Origin: Mytilus galloprovincialis
Taxonomy: Eukaryota; Mollusca; Bivalvia; Mytilida; Mytilidae
DNA length: 64,000 nt
Direction: 5' to 3'
Assembly: GCF_965363235.1 (NCBI RefSeq)
Contig: NC_134841.1
Span: 38,841,440-38,905,439 of the forward strand
The position numbers were made by a program, and so were the translations under genes. The stretch's first letter is position 1. Every line of letters begins with the position of its first letter. Below, one piece after another: positions 1-11,836 of this stretch. The notes under the pieces were generated by a model, which saw nothing but the letters and a program-made list of their open reading frames with translations, did not search any database and had not been told where the DNA came from.

Positions 1-125
1 CTCCGGGTGCGGGAATTTCTCGCTACATTGAAGACCTGTTGGTGACCCTCAGTCTGCTGTTGTTTTTATTTGGTCGGGTTGTTGTCTCTTTGACACATTC
101 CCAATTTCCATTCTCAATTTTATTT
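1..125 (+). repeat. Dispersed repeat, TTTGACACATTCCC family
   Basis: Contains GGTCGGGTTGTTGTCTCTTT and then GACACATTCCC. The same string recurs at 25385-25440 and in reverse at about 36150-36190. The window begins inside the repeat. Confidence 0.6.
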
Positions 126-474
126 GAAATCGACAATTGTCATTGTCATTGAAATGCAACTGGAATACACATTCTGAGGTCACACAGGTTCAAACAATAC
201 TCAGTCCGGCAGAGGGCGGAGCTTTAAAGCGATATCTATAGGGCTGTATCTGTATAGTAGGACACCCAATTGCAGGATAAATACCTATAAGACAACAGAA
301 AGTAAGAATTCTAACCTCAAACGATGTGTTCGAGTCGGAATTAAAGGTTCAACTCGTTAATCGTCCGATGAGTTTAATTTCAGAAATCTCAAGAAAAACC
401 CTGGGTATTTATGTGCTATATAGGAGCTTGTGTGAGAAATTATATATAGTAGTCTTATATCTATAACGAAAAGT

Positions 475-690
475 GTCAAGGTGACATTCAAAACTCAAAG
501 TGGTCGAACTGAAAAACTGACAACACCATGGCAATTTATGAAAAAGTACGAAAAGACAGGTAAAAAAAACGTGACTGAATATAGCAATTTCAAAACTAAA
601 CAACACGAACCTTAACTAAAAACCGGAGTTGATCTAAGGTTCTATGGTAGAGTAAGCTGATCCAGCTCAAAATTTAACATCCTTTGTGTT
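475..690 (+). repeat. GAGGGACGAAAGATACC family, degenerate copy
   Basis: Matches the family seen at 10927, 26155, 37145, 53765 and 60492 (AACTGACAACACCATGGC; CTAAACAACACGAACC), with many substitutions. Chance open frames within these copies are not genes. Confidence 0.55.
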
Positions 691-834
691 TCTCATATAA
701 AGTAAACCAATAAAAGTACATTGGGTTATTTGGAATTGCGTTATAGTGGAATGGTAATTGAGTCTAACAATACCATCGTACGTTTCCAAGTTGTGAATCG
801 ATCATACTTATTAAAGTGAAACATGTTTTTGTCG

Positions 835-1680
835 AGCCTTCGACTTTAGTCGAAAAAGCGAGACAGCGATCCAAAATTCCTTCGGCGTCGGCGTCGGCAT
901 CCACAAATATTCACTCTGTGGTAAAGTTGTTGAAATTTTAATGAGTTTGTTTAACTGTTTCTACCCAACTCTGACAGACGCTTGTTTATGATCATAAGAT
1001 AGTATCCAGAAGTCAAATTTGTAAAAATAAAATTACATTCTTTTCCGTATTTTACTTGTGAATGGACTTAGTTTTTCTGGCGTGGTACATTACATTCACT
1101 CTGTGGTTTAATTTTTTGAAATTTTGATAACTTTCTTAAACTATAATACTGGATTTGTACCAAACTTGGACAGAAGCTAGTTTATGGTCGTATTAAGATA
1201 GTATCCAGAAGGAAATTGTGTTAAAATTTTGTACCTATGTATCTGTATTTTACTTATAAATTGACTGAGTTTTTCTTCCAGTTAACATTACATACAGTCT
1301 GCAGTTAAAGTTTTTAAATAGATATAGGAAGATGTGGTGTGAGTGCCAATGAGACAACTCTCCATCCAAATAACAATTTAAAAAAAAGGTAAACCATTAT
1401 AGGTCAATGTATGGCCTTCAACACGGAGCCTTGGCTCACACCGAACAACAAGCTATAAAGGGCCCCAAAATTACTAGTGTAAAACCATTCAAACGGGAAA
1501 ACCAACTGTCTAATCTATATCAAATAAAAAAAACCGAGAAACGTGAAACACGTATAAATTACATTAACAACCGACAACTACTGTACATAAGATTAAAACA
1601 TTTATTAGATTCATAAACTATCCTGGATTTTTACCAAACTTGAACAGAAGCTTCTTACAATCAAAAGATAGTAATATTGT
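835..1680 (+). repeat. Tandem ~190-bp repeat interrupted by a dispersed element
   Basis: The unit CACTCTGTGG...ACCAAACTTGGACAGAAGC...AAGATAGTATCCAGAAG occurs near 907, 1094 and 1284. The third unit resumes at about 1584 after the insertion at 1318-1545. The block opens with TCGAGCCTTCGACTTTAGTC. Confidence 0.6.
1318..1545 (+). repeat. GAAGATGTGGTATGAGTGCC family, copy 1
   Basis: Begins GGAAGATGTGGTGTGAGTGC and continues CAATGAGACAACTCTCC. It also contains the family segments GGCCTTCAACACGG and AGCTATAAAGGGCCCC. It sits inside the tandem repeat around it, so it is younger. Confidence 0.7.
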
Positions 1681-2164
1681 GTTGGATTTTTTTCCTCATT
1701 TCGGTTGCGCCTGTGATTAACAGCAAAGGTAGGCGAAACACGTGGTTCCGCGGAACCCTTACGACTTTTTTTTAGGACAAAGGGTTGACAGACTGTTACC
1801 GTAAATACAACATTGAAACTGCACACAGTGCAATACTGGAGACAAGAGCAAGAGTAAGAACAACACCGTAACCTCCATTAAACACAACTATTTATGACCT
1901 TACGTGACTGTCCTTGAATAATAAGCAAATTCTGCTCCACACCTGGCAAACGTCATGTTGCTTATGTTGAAAACACATTCGTCGATGTCAAAATCGAAGA
2001 AAATAGAACAAGATTGTCGTTTTGACGCCTAAACCCTACACGTGATAACGTTCGCAAGTATGCAATACTCATCCAACGAAACATGTAGGTTGCAAGTTAA
2101 AAATTCACTGAATATGTAAATCAATTATCCTTATTTATATAAATCATTCATTGATTCCATAAAG

Positions 2165-2360
2165 ATAATATAAAAAAGAAGATGGGGTATGATTGCCAAT
2201 GAGACAACTATCCACAAGAGACCAAAATGACACAGACATTAACAACTATAGGTCACCGTACGGCCTTCAACAATGAGAAAAGCCCATACCGCATAGTCAG
2301 CTATAAAAGGCCCCGATAAGATGTAAAACAATTCAAACGAGATAAGGTGATGTGGTATCA
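2165..2360 (+). repeat. GAAGATGTGGTATGAGTGCC family, copy 2
   Basis: A full-length copy: GAAGATGGGGTATGATTGCC, CGGCCTTCAACAATGAG, CATACCGCATAGTCAGC, GTAAAACAATTCAAACGAGA. Confidence 0.7.
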
Positions 2361-3600
2361 TTTCAAATGAGATATCCACTACAAATCAAATACGAGAGCT
2401 TAAATATCTGTGACGTGGCAAACGGAATAAAAATGGAGCGGAACAAAGCAACAAGGAATTTATTGAAACGAAACAAAATAAAAAGAAATAATTTTGTTTT
2501 CATTTGAAATGAATTATTAAAGTTCAATGTTCTACTTATAGTATCTGCATCTGGCTTCAAAATGATACCGCTAGCCTATGTGCACCTCGTTTTATAGTTG
2601 ACAGGGCTTTATCGTTAAAATTTTCAGTGATATAGCTTCTTGACCACCATTATTTATATTGATGAGCATTGTTGTTTTGTAATAAACCTTTTTGGGCCCC
2701 TCAGTTTCCCCTCTACACGAGTTCAAGAGACATTGGATATTCCTCCATTATTTCTAAATGACTAAGGGATTATACATTCTGCACAGCGATTCTGGAAACA
2801 GCCTGATATTGTACAGATAATTGATGTAGTTTGAAATACTTACATAGATACCAAAATAATGAATGCTGCAAGAAGCAAGTGAGGAAAAAGAAAAATGAGT
2901 TGTGTTCAAGGGAAAACGTGAACCAAGAAACTGGCATAGCTTCTTACGTGTAGATAAAAACAGAGCTCTTTCATTTTTAGTCACATACACTGATAAATGC
3001 CAACATTTTCGGAGAAAGTTAATGATACAGATGGACAATACTGTGTGTATAGTCCTTCCTATGATGACACGCTAGGCCTTGCACCTTGCGATCATGTATA
3101 AGACGATACCAGAAATATATTGCGTATTGCAGATGCTGTAAAGGAAGGACGTACTAGAGACGTGATTCAGACAGTTGATACGAATGTAGTAGACTGAGTA
3201 GACTGAGTATTTGTTGCGTCTTGAAATCATGTGACTAATCCAGCTTAAACATATGTTGCCTTTGGGACTGGAACACTCTAGATATATTTCCATTATACGG
3301 GCTAAATGCTAACACTTTAGGACAGAAAAAATCATACGCATTGCCTCTGTTCCATGCATTCACTGATGCGACACTGTGTAAGCGTTCGCGGATAAAGGGA
3401 ATCAAACAGTATGGGATACATGTGTAACGTGTAACCGGGCGGGGACGTTTAGATATTTTTATCCTCGGGTTCGTACCAGTTTCCTGGATTTGAAAAGCAA
3501 TTCAAAAGTTCTAAAGTCAATTAAATGTTTACACTTTCTCTATCAAATATGAAACAAATACTATAATACATAAAACGAATTTCAACGCCTATCAACCTAA
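2361..3600. other. Intergenic, nothing recognised
   Basis: AT-rich sequence with only short chance open frames on both strands. No domain, RNA gene or repeat was recognised here. Confidence 0.5.
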
Positions 3601-4050
3601 TCCGAACTTGTTGTATCAAAACTGTTTAAAACCCTTTCTGTCCGATACTGTTTAAAACCAACTGTTTGAAACTATAGTCTGGAACCTAAATGTATAGAAC
3701 TGGTTTGAAACCTAAATGTATAAAACTGGTCTGGAACCTAAATGTTTGGAACCTGTCTGGAACCTAAATGATTGAAACTGGTCAGACGGTTTGGAACTAT
3801 TGTCTGAAACCTAAATGTTTGGAACCTGTCTGGAACCTAAATGTTTGAAACGGGTCAGAGGGTTTGGAACTATTGTCTGAAACCTAAATGTTTGGAACCT
3901 GTCTGGAACCTAAATATTTGGAACCTGTCTGGAACCTAAATGTTTACAAACGGGACTAAACCTTAATGTATCAAACCGGCTGAACCAAAATGTATCAAAC
4001 GGGCTGAAACCTGAATAAAACGAATGTATGGAAACTATTCAAACTGTTGT
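3600..4050 (+). repeat. Minisatellite, GGAACCTAAATGTTT units
   Basis: The units GGAACCTAAATGTTT, GGAACCTGTCT and GAAACTGGTCAGA alternate with period about 20-22, and a higher-order duplicate (GGTTTGGAACTATTGTCTGA) occurs at 3789 and 3861. Copies decay at both ends. Confidence 0.8.
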
Positions 4051-4164
4051 AAACTTTGAACGTATGAAACTTTATTGAAATATATTTATAAAACTGTTGG
4101 AACAGGGTAGTACTAAGGTATGGTTTAACAGCAAATGTAAGAGATAAATTTGTCCTGGTAAAAT

Positions 4165-5370
4165 ATGTCTGGGCGGACACATATAACTAGTAGAAAAAGT
4201 CCATGGTTACAAAATTTACTAGTATTTTTTGTCTGATGTTAGTAATTTATGTCCTCAGACTAATTTTCCTAGGAATTCTAGTCCATGTCATTAATATTCC
4301 TAGGTAAAAATGTCCATACTCTCTTTATAGGAAAAATATATATTAATGAATCAAATCATTTACCTTTAAACAATGGAAACTTATGAGTTTTGTATTTATA
4401 TTTTTAATAAAATGTATGTCCAAGACTAATTTTCCTAGGAAATCATGTCCATGTCATTAATATTCCTAGGTAAAAATGTCCATGCTCTTTATTTTGAAAG
4501 GTAAATAAAATTGTTATATTTTGATATTGTTATAAAGAGCTTTGTATCAATTCTTTTAATAAAGTTTATGTTCCCAGACTAATTTTCCTAGGAAATTTTG
4601 TCCATGTCATTAATATTCCTAGGTAAATTTATCCATGTCCTGTATTTTAAAAGAAACGTTTTAATGAAACAAATTATTCACATGGAAATGCAATTTTTAT
4701 GTTTTAAAATATTGTTCTGTTCAAGAGCTCGGGCATTAAAAATTCAATGAAATGAATGTCCCCAGACTAATTTTCCTAGGAAATCATGTCCATGTTAATA
4801 ATATTGCTAGGTAAAATGCCAGACCCTTATTTTGAAAGATAGAGTTGTGTTATAATATTTTAATACAGTTGATGTCCTCAGACTAATTTTCCTAGGAAAA
4901 TCGTGTCCATGTCAATAATTTCCTAGGTAAAATCGTCCATGACCTTTATTTTATAAGATCAATATGAATTTTATGTTTCAATTTTCGGTTATACAGTTTT
5001 GTATTAATATTTTATTAAAATCTGTTTTCTAGGACATCATGTCCATGTCATTAACATTCCTAGGTTATAACGTCACTTTCCTTTATTTCAAACATTGTCA
5101 AAAGGGAAAAAAATAATGAAACTTTCAAATTCTTAACTAAAAATATGATTCTGTTTCCATTTTCAATAATTGTTATAATATGATAAAAATTATTAGTATA
5201 ATGTCTTAGGACAATTTTTTCTAGGAAAATAAGTGCCAGACATATTTTGCTACCTATGGACTTATTTTCCTAGGGAAATTTGTCCTGGGACTTACATTCC
5301 TAGTAAAATTATGATCATGGACTTGATTTCCTAGGAAAAAAAGTCTGGCGGACAGATTTTACTACCGGAC
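4165..5370. repeat. CCTAGG-rich satellite
   Basis: Irregular tandem units of about 115-190 bp. Each holds CAGACTAATTTTCCTAGGAA, GTCCATGTCATTAATATTCC and TAGGTAAAA. The palindrome CCTAGG or a one-base variant occurs roughly 16 times, in pairs about 30 bases apart. Related edge sequences are GTCTGGGCGGACA at 4166 and GTCTGGCGGACAG at 5343. Confidence 0.8.
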
Positions 5371-5399
5371 CAAATTTACTGTTACACAAACACTCACTG

Positions 5400-6320
5400 C
5401 AATAGTGAGAGATGTGGAACGCAAAACCTTAGCACTAACCCTGTTTATACAACTTCTACGGAACCGAAACTATTTATATCTTTTCAACAGGTTTCAAACA
5501 CTCCACTTTGTTTGAATACTCCTGCTACTCGTCTTTAAATATTAACGGTCCTACCTTTTTAATCTTCTTCTTCCGACGTCTCCGATAAGAATGACAAATT
5601 ACACAAACAAATGGAAGTGTTTAACGACCTTGACTGGCTATACAGCCCTCGCACGGTCGGCTCGGTGCCCGAAGGCGATTGATGAGCATTTAAATATTTT
5701 CTGCCGTGGGTCAGGAACAGGTAGTAAGGACGCCGAATGGAGGCCGCCATCTTGGTTTTGGTGAGTTGATTTTGGTTTTTTACTATTTTGATGTTATTCT
5801 TCACAACGGCTGCTTTCAGGGCCAATTTGGTCAGCTTGGCAGCCCGCTAACCTCGATGATGGAGTACTGGTAGATGAATCGTGGACGTAGTTTTAAAGAT
5901 GACAGGAAGCGTTATCAGGACCAAAGCCGTGAGGCAGTGAAATGAAGGTCGTATCACCCAACAGCCTAGGATACAGCCCTCGGACGTTAATCGGCATAAC
6001 ACTCCCCATAATACAATGGTTTTGGAGTGCATGTTAACGCGGGTACGCCAACCGCTACGTCTATCTGTACGGCATGGATTGGTTTCTGTCATCTTAAGAA
6101 GTAAGTCGTTGATCATCTAACAATAAACCCTCATCGAAGATAGCGGGTAAAGGAGAGCTGGCCCAGCACGTCCGTTCAGCTGTAATGACTGAGACGTGAC
6201 TGACAAATTACACTGAATAGCTACCCACTATTTATACTTCTAACGCGGACCTCGAAGAGAGCACCCTAGCAACAACTGTACAGGTAAAGCGTCTGATAGC
6301 AAACCAATGATAAAGGGATG
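5400..6320. other. GC-richer unassigned block
   Basis: This block is clearly less AT-rich than its surroundings. It has two open frames of 88 and 89 codons on the minus strand, but neither shows a recognisable domain. It could be a fragment of a long-terminal-repeat or LINE element; origin not determined. Confidence 0.35.
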
Positions 6321-7250
6321 ATTTTAGGTACAGTTTTCAACGATAAAAAGATGAAATGGGAAACTAATAGAGATATCGGAAAATATATAACTGTAGAACT
6401 ATTAAACCCTTCTTAAACTGCAAATTCGTAACACATGGAATGCATTGGATTATGTCAAAAGAACGTTTATCGTTATGAGAGACTAGGCAATGACTGTGGA
6501 TGTCGCAACCACTATTAATACTATAATCCAACGATTCGTTATTCTGATGTATGATTGGAAGTATATCAAAGAAGGTCAATGAGGCACGAAAACATCTTTT
6601 CGGTCACTAAAGCAGGTTCATTAAAAATAATCCGCCAACAAAATCTGCTCTTTTTTCAACACACCAAACGTTTTATCTATCAAGGTGGGTGTGTGTGGGG
6701 TATTTGTCTCAATTTTGAATTACAATTACCTAGCCCGAATGCATTTTGCTGGATAAAAGACAAAAGCGATCGACGACTACCATTAGGAGCAATCTGTCAG
6801 AGTTATTTTGTTAATGTCAAGAGTAAATTCCCTGTGGTCTGTACTTTCATGCACTGCCTTGTTTGCCTTTGGTTGTGACTTTTAATTTGATTACTTGACA
6901 ATAGAACCATAGTAATACCAGTTCTTCAATTTTGTTTTATTGAATAACATTGCTGATTTTTATTAAACATATGTTTTTTTTGTCCCTAAATACATTGTTT
7001 GTGATATTTTTGACCGGAAATGACAGAATTCTGAAAAAAAACTACCCCGAGTTCTCCAGTCAAATGATTCTTTATGGAAAACCATATATACACAATTATG
7101 TTAAGGTATAACAAGCAGACCTGGCTACTAATTGTGTAAAAAAACATAATGATATTCAGTTATCAAATACATATCCGCCATTTTGATGACAAATCGGAAG
7201 TTGGTCCTAGTTAGGTTTCTACCAAATTTCATGCTTTTAACACAATATGC
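6321..7250. other. Intergenic, nothing recognised
   Basis: Contains a 107-codon plus-strand frame (6555-6878) without recognisable domain or codon signature. Treated as chance. Confidence 0.4.
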
Positions 7251-7254
7251 ACAT

Positions 7255-7375
7255 ATCTGCTGGACTATTGTTGAAGGCCAAACAGTGACTTGTGGTTGTT
7301 AATTTCTGAGTTATTTTGCTGTTGAGAAGAATTAACTAATTGGCAGTCATACCACATCTTTTTTTTTATAGATTG
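7255..7375 (-). repeat. GAAGATGTGGTATGAGTGCC family remnant (reverse)
   Basis: The reverse-strand ends GTTGAAGGCC and GGCAGTCATACCACATCTTT identify a worn copy. Confidence 0.55.
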
Positions 7376-8904
7376 ACTAGTATTAAGTTCAATATAAATT
7401 ATCTGCACCATTGTAAATTTCCGTGTCCGTGATTGCACCTAGATACTAAATTTATTTCTTGTGAAGCGTTCCTTTTCGAGTTTTCATAATACTAGGGTGC
7501 ACAATTGTAATATTCGTATGAAGAACACCGAAGTTGCCTGGTTTGATCTTATATATGAATTTTTAGTTCTTATTATATTGTTTATTTTAATGAAATTTGG
7601 CATACTAGTATGTATCGACCTTTAAGATGTGTCACTGTGTGCTCTCATTATGATCTTGCATAGTGCTTGCCTATCTTTAAATCAATTTGATTCCCAATTA
7701 TTTTTGGTCCCATTCTTTTATATAAAATATATCTCAGTTATAACAAAGAATTGAAAGGTTATTCCCCTTACTACACACTTTATTTCAGTAGGAATAAAAA
7801 TGAATGCCTTCGACACACGTCATTTTACTCTGTAATGATTGCAGGGGGTGCCATTTTTGCAACGTTTTTTCTGTTTTACGGCAATATTAAAATAGAGAAG
7901 TATGATTTCGTTAAACAACATATGTAGTATAACAAAATCAGAGTTCTATATTTCCATTAGATTTGTTTTACGGATCATAATTATGTTTTTTCAGACGTCG
8001 GTATACTTTTTTTTATTTATGTTTCTCTTTCCAACAAAAAAAACCCAACCTACTGCCAACCATGCGGAGAAAATTGATATATATTTTTAAAAGAAACGTT
8101 AAAATTAGAAACAGACATAAAATTAATTACAACTTTAGGTAAAAAGCGACAACAGACGTTAACAACGAACAGTCATTTATTGAAAAATAAGAGTAGAAAT
8201 ATAAAACAGACACAAAAAACATAAAACTAAATCAGACTTACTTATTAATAAATAGACGTGCAATTGAAAAAAAAAAATTAAGAAAAAACCTGCTCAATTT
8301 AAGCTTGAACAGAAACACAAGTAGCATAACACATGTCGTTTCTGTTAAATTAAGTCTTAATCAAATTAATTTTTAATAAATAATTTTCTAACATACCGGT
8401 AGCTTCTATTCCAAAAATGAGTGTATTCCATTTTCACATCATTTATTTGTTTTTCTACTAAATTTGTTCGTTTTTTATGTCTGCTTTTGGTTTTAACAAT
8501 GTATGTTTTCGTTTTTGATGTCTGTCTTTAATCTTATGTCTGTTTTCAATTGTTCATTTTTTCTATTATAACGGCTGTTGTTTTTTGGTTTAAGTTTTAT
8601 ATCTGTTTTCGTTTTTGACATGTGTTTTTTATTTATTTAAATATTATGTTTTTTTTGCAATTGTAGTCTGATATATTGTATGATATAATTTTAAACGTCG
8701 TGCAGCCTCTAACGTACAGTAGCCAATTGCATGATTTCACTATCCGATTGTTAGGGGAAAATGTTCTTCGACGAAAAACAAATTAACCTCTAGTTCATTT
8801 TGTAGTACTTTTGCATTGTATGAGTGCTGTCTTTGTGTTGTTTAAAGTTACAAAGTGTTGTTTGCTTATAATAATCTATCAACGCGGTTGCATTATTAGT
8901 GCTA

Positions 8905-9060
8905 ATAACAACGTTAACGGTATCAATTTTCCTGCACCAGATGCGCATTTCGACAATACATGTCTTTTCAGTGATGCTCGGGGCCAAAATATTTGAAATC
9001 AAAAGCTTATATAAAAGACGAAGAGCTATAATCTAAAAGGTCCAAAAGCCAAATCCGTGA
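8905..9060 (+). repeat. Dispersed repeat with CACCAGATGCGCATTTCGAC
   Basis: CACCAGATGCGCATTTCGAC, CAGTGATGCTCGGGGCC and AATATTTGAAATC form a recognisable bivalve repeat style, related to the GACGAAACGCGCGTC family elsewhere in the window. Confidence 0.5.
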
Positions 9061-9264
9061 AAGGAATCAAGAGATTTGCAATTAACAAATCGGGTTTTGA
9101 GAAAAGATTAATTTACATGCGATCGACCTGTCCTGTATTAAAAATACCATTACAGTTTGAAGTACATACCTGACGATGCATCCTTAGTGATATAATACTT
9201 TGAAAAAAAAACATAATAGTTCTGATAAAAAACATCCAAAGATATCAATATTTTGTATGTACGG

Positions 9265-9378
9265 ACACTATAACTTGTTGAACGCCGTACTTTGACCTAT
9301 AATGATTTTCTTTTATAAACTGTTACTTGGATTGAGAGTTTTCCCATTTGGCACTCATACCACATCTTCCTGTATCTA
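9265..9378 (-). repeat. GAAGATGTGGTATGAGTGCC family (reverse copy)
   Basis: Reads AACGCCGTACTTTGACCTAT to GGCACTCATACCACATCTTC on the plus strand. It is the reverse complement of the family end. Confidence 0.65.
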
Positions 9379-9689
9379 TGAACTCTTTTTCAAATAGGAT
9401 TATCTCCCGTTTATCAGGGAAACATTTCAATTAAGATCAATGCATTTCCTGTATATACAAGTTAAAGCTAAAACAGATAAGGACTGCTTAGCAGCATAAC
9501 GTATAACGTCAACAAGTAGCAATTATTGTTGATCGAGTCATGAGTACCCATACTGTATTTTTATCTGCCGAAATAAACATCATCTCCCGTCGAAGAAATG
9601 TTCACAATTCTATATCAAACTCTTATGTTAAACATATTTATTTATAGTGGATTGAGAAACCAGTTATCGCAACTTATGTTAATTCCTTT

Positions 9690-9905
9690 CCACTTTGCAT
9701 TGCAAGTGCTGCCTTGTAGCGGCAATATCCAGCTCTTTTTCTAAATCTACAAGGGTGCCTTCTACGTGCTCTCTCTTAGAACATGGGTCAGTCAATTATG
9801 GTCCCCTTCCGACGGACTATCATCGTTTCCTCAAGAACATACTCGCAAATGATGTCAAGGGAGAGCCGAAAATTCAGTCCCTGAAATTTTCTTCCTTCTT
9901 AGCCA
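9690..9905 (-). pseudogene. Possible coding remnant
   Basis: The minus strand reads KREHVEGTLVDLEKELDIAA followed by TRQHLQCKVERN and a stop. Just upstream, in another frame, it reads LSLDIICEYVLEETMIVRRK. The amino-acid mix looks coding-like, with a frameshift between the parts. The family is not recognised. Confidence 0.3.
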
Positions 9906-10926
9906 TATCACCAGGCAGCCGATTAGAACCGACTTTGATAAGTAAAAATTTAGGATGGCGTGAATGTCGAATAAAACTAAAAGTTTCAAACCGTGATTTG
10001 GAGCAAATTCTAGTTGTGCAGTAATTTGTTCTCCCAATTAAAAATTATCAAGTTATTAAAATAAACTGCCTGTCAGAGCCTATTTATCAATTTGAATTTG
10101 AAACGACATTATATAGCAAGATAACCAGTAAAGCCAAAATAATTAACCGAACGGGCATTGGATCGGATCTGGAATTCCCATACTGCGCTCCTTTTAATTA
10201 TATATCTTCTCCTTGTACCTTGATAGTATCTTTCATGTAAAACATGGACCAAGCAATGAGCAACGGTGTTTGTTACGCAATGATTTCAAGATAGCGTGAA
10301 TATCACATGAAACTTTAATAGCTTCTTACTGTGATGCTAATTGGTCAGACATACAAGTAAATATACAATATTAGGCCAATGAAAGAAAAAGATAAACTTT
10401 TTTGTATGAGGCTCAGAAACTGGAGAAGAGCGAGGTTCTGCCGAGCCCTTCCCAATTTTGCGCCGAGTTCACACAAGTTTATATTTCTATGACATTGGCC
10501 TAGTATTGTTTTTATACTGCAACTTAAATTAATAGAATGATATCTTCTGCAATCGTTATACAGATGTTAAACTTATTTTCATCCCTTAATGGACCTCTTA
10601 TTGTGGAGAAGGTGTTCCATGATGAAATTGACATTATACAAAATATAGCTATGTTACTATATTTAGGAAATAAACACAACTAGTTGCAGTATGAGGCATA
10701 ATTTATTTCGAAAGTCCGAACGATGTTATTATTAAGAGTGTTTAAAAAAATGATTTCAAAATATGGATGATGACATTATAATTAATGTTTTAATTTATTA
10801 TTTTGAGTTGATAATACACTTTAGAAATAATCCCTGTCTGCTTGGTAGAGGGTTCATACTTCAAACAATAATTATTATTCTTTTTTTTGTAGGTTTTACC
10901 AATGGTACATTAATCGGAATTTATTG

Positions 10927-11095
10927 AAGAGGGACGAAAGATACCAAAGGGACAGTCAAACTCATAAATCTAAAACAAACTGACAACGCCATGGCTAAAA
11001 ATGAAAAAGATAAACAAACAACAGCACACACGACACAACATAGAAAACTAAAGAATAAACAACATGACCCCACCAAAAAACTAGGTTGAGAGTTA
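10927..11095 (+). repeat. GAGGGACGAAAGATACC family copy
   Basis: GAGGGACGAAAGATACCAAA, CTGACAACGCCATGGC and CTAAAGAATAAACAAC are all present. The antisense open frame here is found in other copies too and is not a gene. Confidence 0.75.
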
Positions 11096-11724
11096 TTTCC
11101 AGACACATTATACGCAACAGCAAATTTTAAAACATAATATGTGACACAATTAAGTGGAGTTATTTTAGCTTTGTTTTTGATAGACCAACAAAATAGAGAA
11201 TTATATCGCAATTAAAACAAATATATTCATCAGGAAGTGTTTCCTTGACATTATTCAAAGTTTCGAGTTATTCTTTGATAGAACATTCGAATTTAAGGAT
11301 CAATGGTAAATGTGTATTACCAAGCTTCTACATGATAATCATCACTGCACTTGCTTGACCAAGACATACAAGTAAATTCCAACATGAAAAAGTTCATTCA
11401 GTATTACAAACGCTATGAATTTAAATAAACACACGAACAAAGAAATCGTTAAAATGTTTGATTTAAAGTTAGATAGAAAAAGAAGACCATTTAATTGTTT
11501 AAAGTTTTTTTTAACAAATGCAAAGTCATTAAAAACTTCCTCATAGCTCCGACCTAGTTTCGTGGAACTTAAACTTCCTGGTTCCAATCATTGGAAGCAA
11601 AGTACGCAATCCAATAATTTGGAATAACCGTTTCCTTTTTTTAAAATTTAGAACTGATTCAATGGGATTTTCACTTGTGCATGTACATGTTTGAGCAGTT
11701 CTGTGTTTGGCAAATTTTCAAAGA

Positions 11725-11732
11725 TATAAAAG
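11725..11732 (+). promoter_or_regulatory. Possible TATA box of gene A
   Basis: TATAAAAG lies 35 bases before the tail of the first coding exon's leader and 42 bases before the start codon. If used, transcription would begin about 10-15 bases before the ATG, giving a very short leader. The region is AT-rich, so chance occurrence is possible. Confidence 0.35.
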
Positions 11733-11766
11733 TATATAAATTGATCATACTATAATTTCTTCAAAT

Positions 11767-11836
11767 ATGAAAATGGACTTCTGGAGAATCGTATTTTATC
11801 ATTTACTCTTATTTTTTATGTCAGCCAACGCAACAG
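11767..11836 (+). CDS. Gene A exon 1: start codon and signal peptide
   Basis: Starts MKMDFWRIVFYHLLLFFMSA: a short charged N terminus and a hydrophobic core typical of a secretory signal peptide. It ends in phase 1. The only donor that keeps frame with the next exon is GCAAGT (a GC-AG intron). The nearby GT donor would put a stop immediately after the junction. A second Met is at codon 3. Confidence 0.85.

Noticed and set aside
3600..5370. CRISPR-like array of short repeats
   Set aside because: The spacers are themselves related and irregular, there are no cas genes, and the genome is an animal's; these are satellites.
6555..6878. 107-codon plus-strand frame
   Set aside because: No domain, no signal peptide, no splice context; length is compatible with chance in this much sequence.
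9695..10024. 109-codon plus-strand open frame
   Set aside because: No recognisable domain; the opposite strand has the more coding-like composition, and both are probably part of a decayed sequence.
10921..11211. Hydrophobic minus-strand open frame that recurs in several places (20339, 37108)
   Set aside because: It recurs because it lies in the GAGGGACGAAAGATACC repeat family; the frame is broken differently in each copy.
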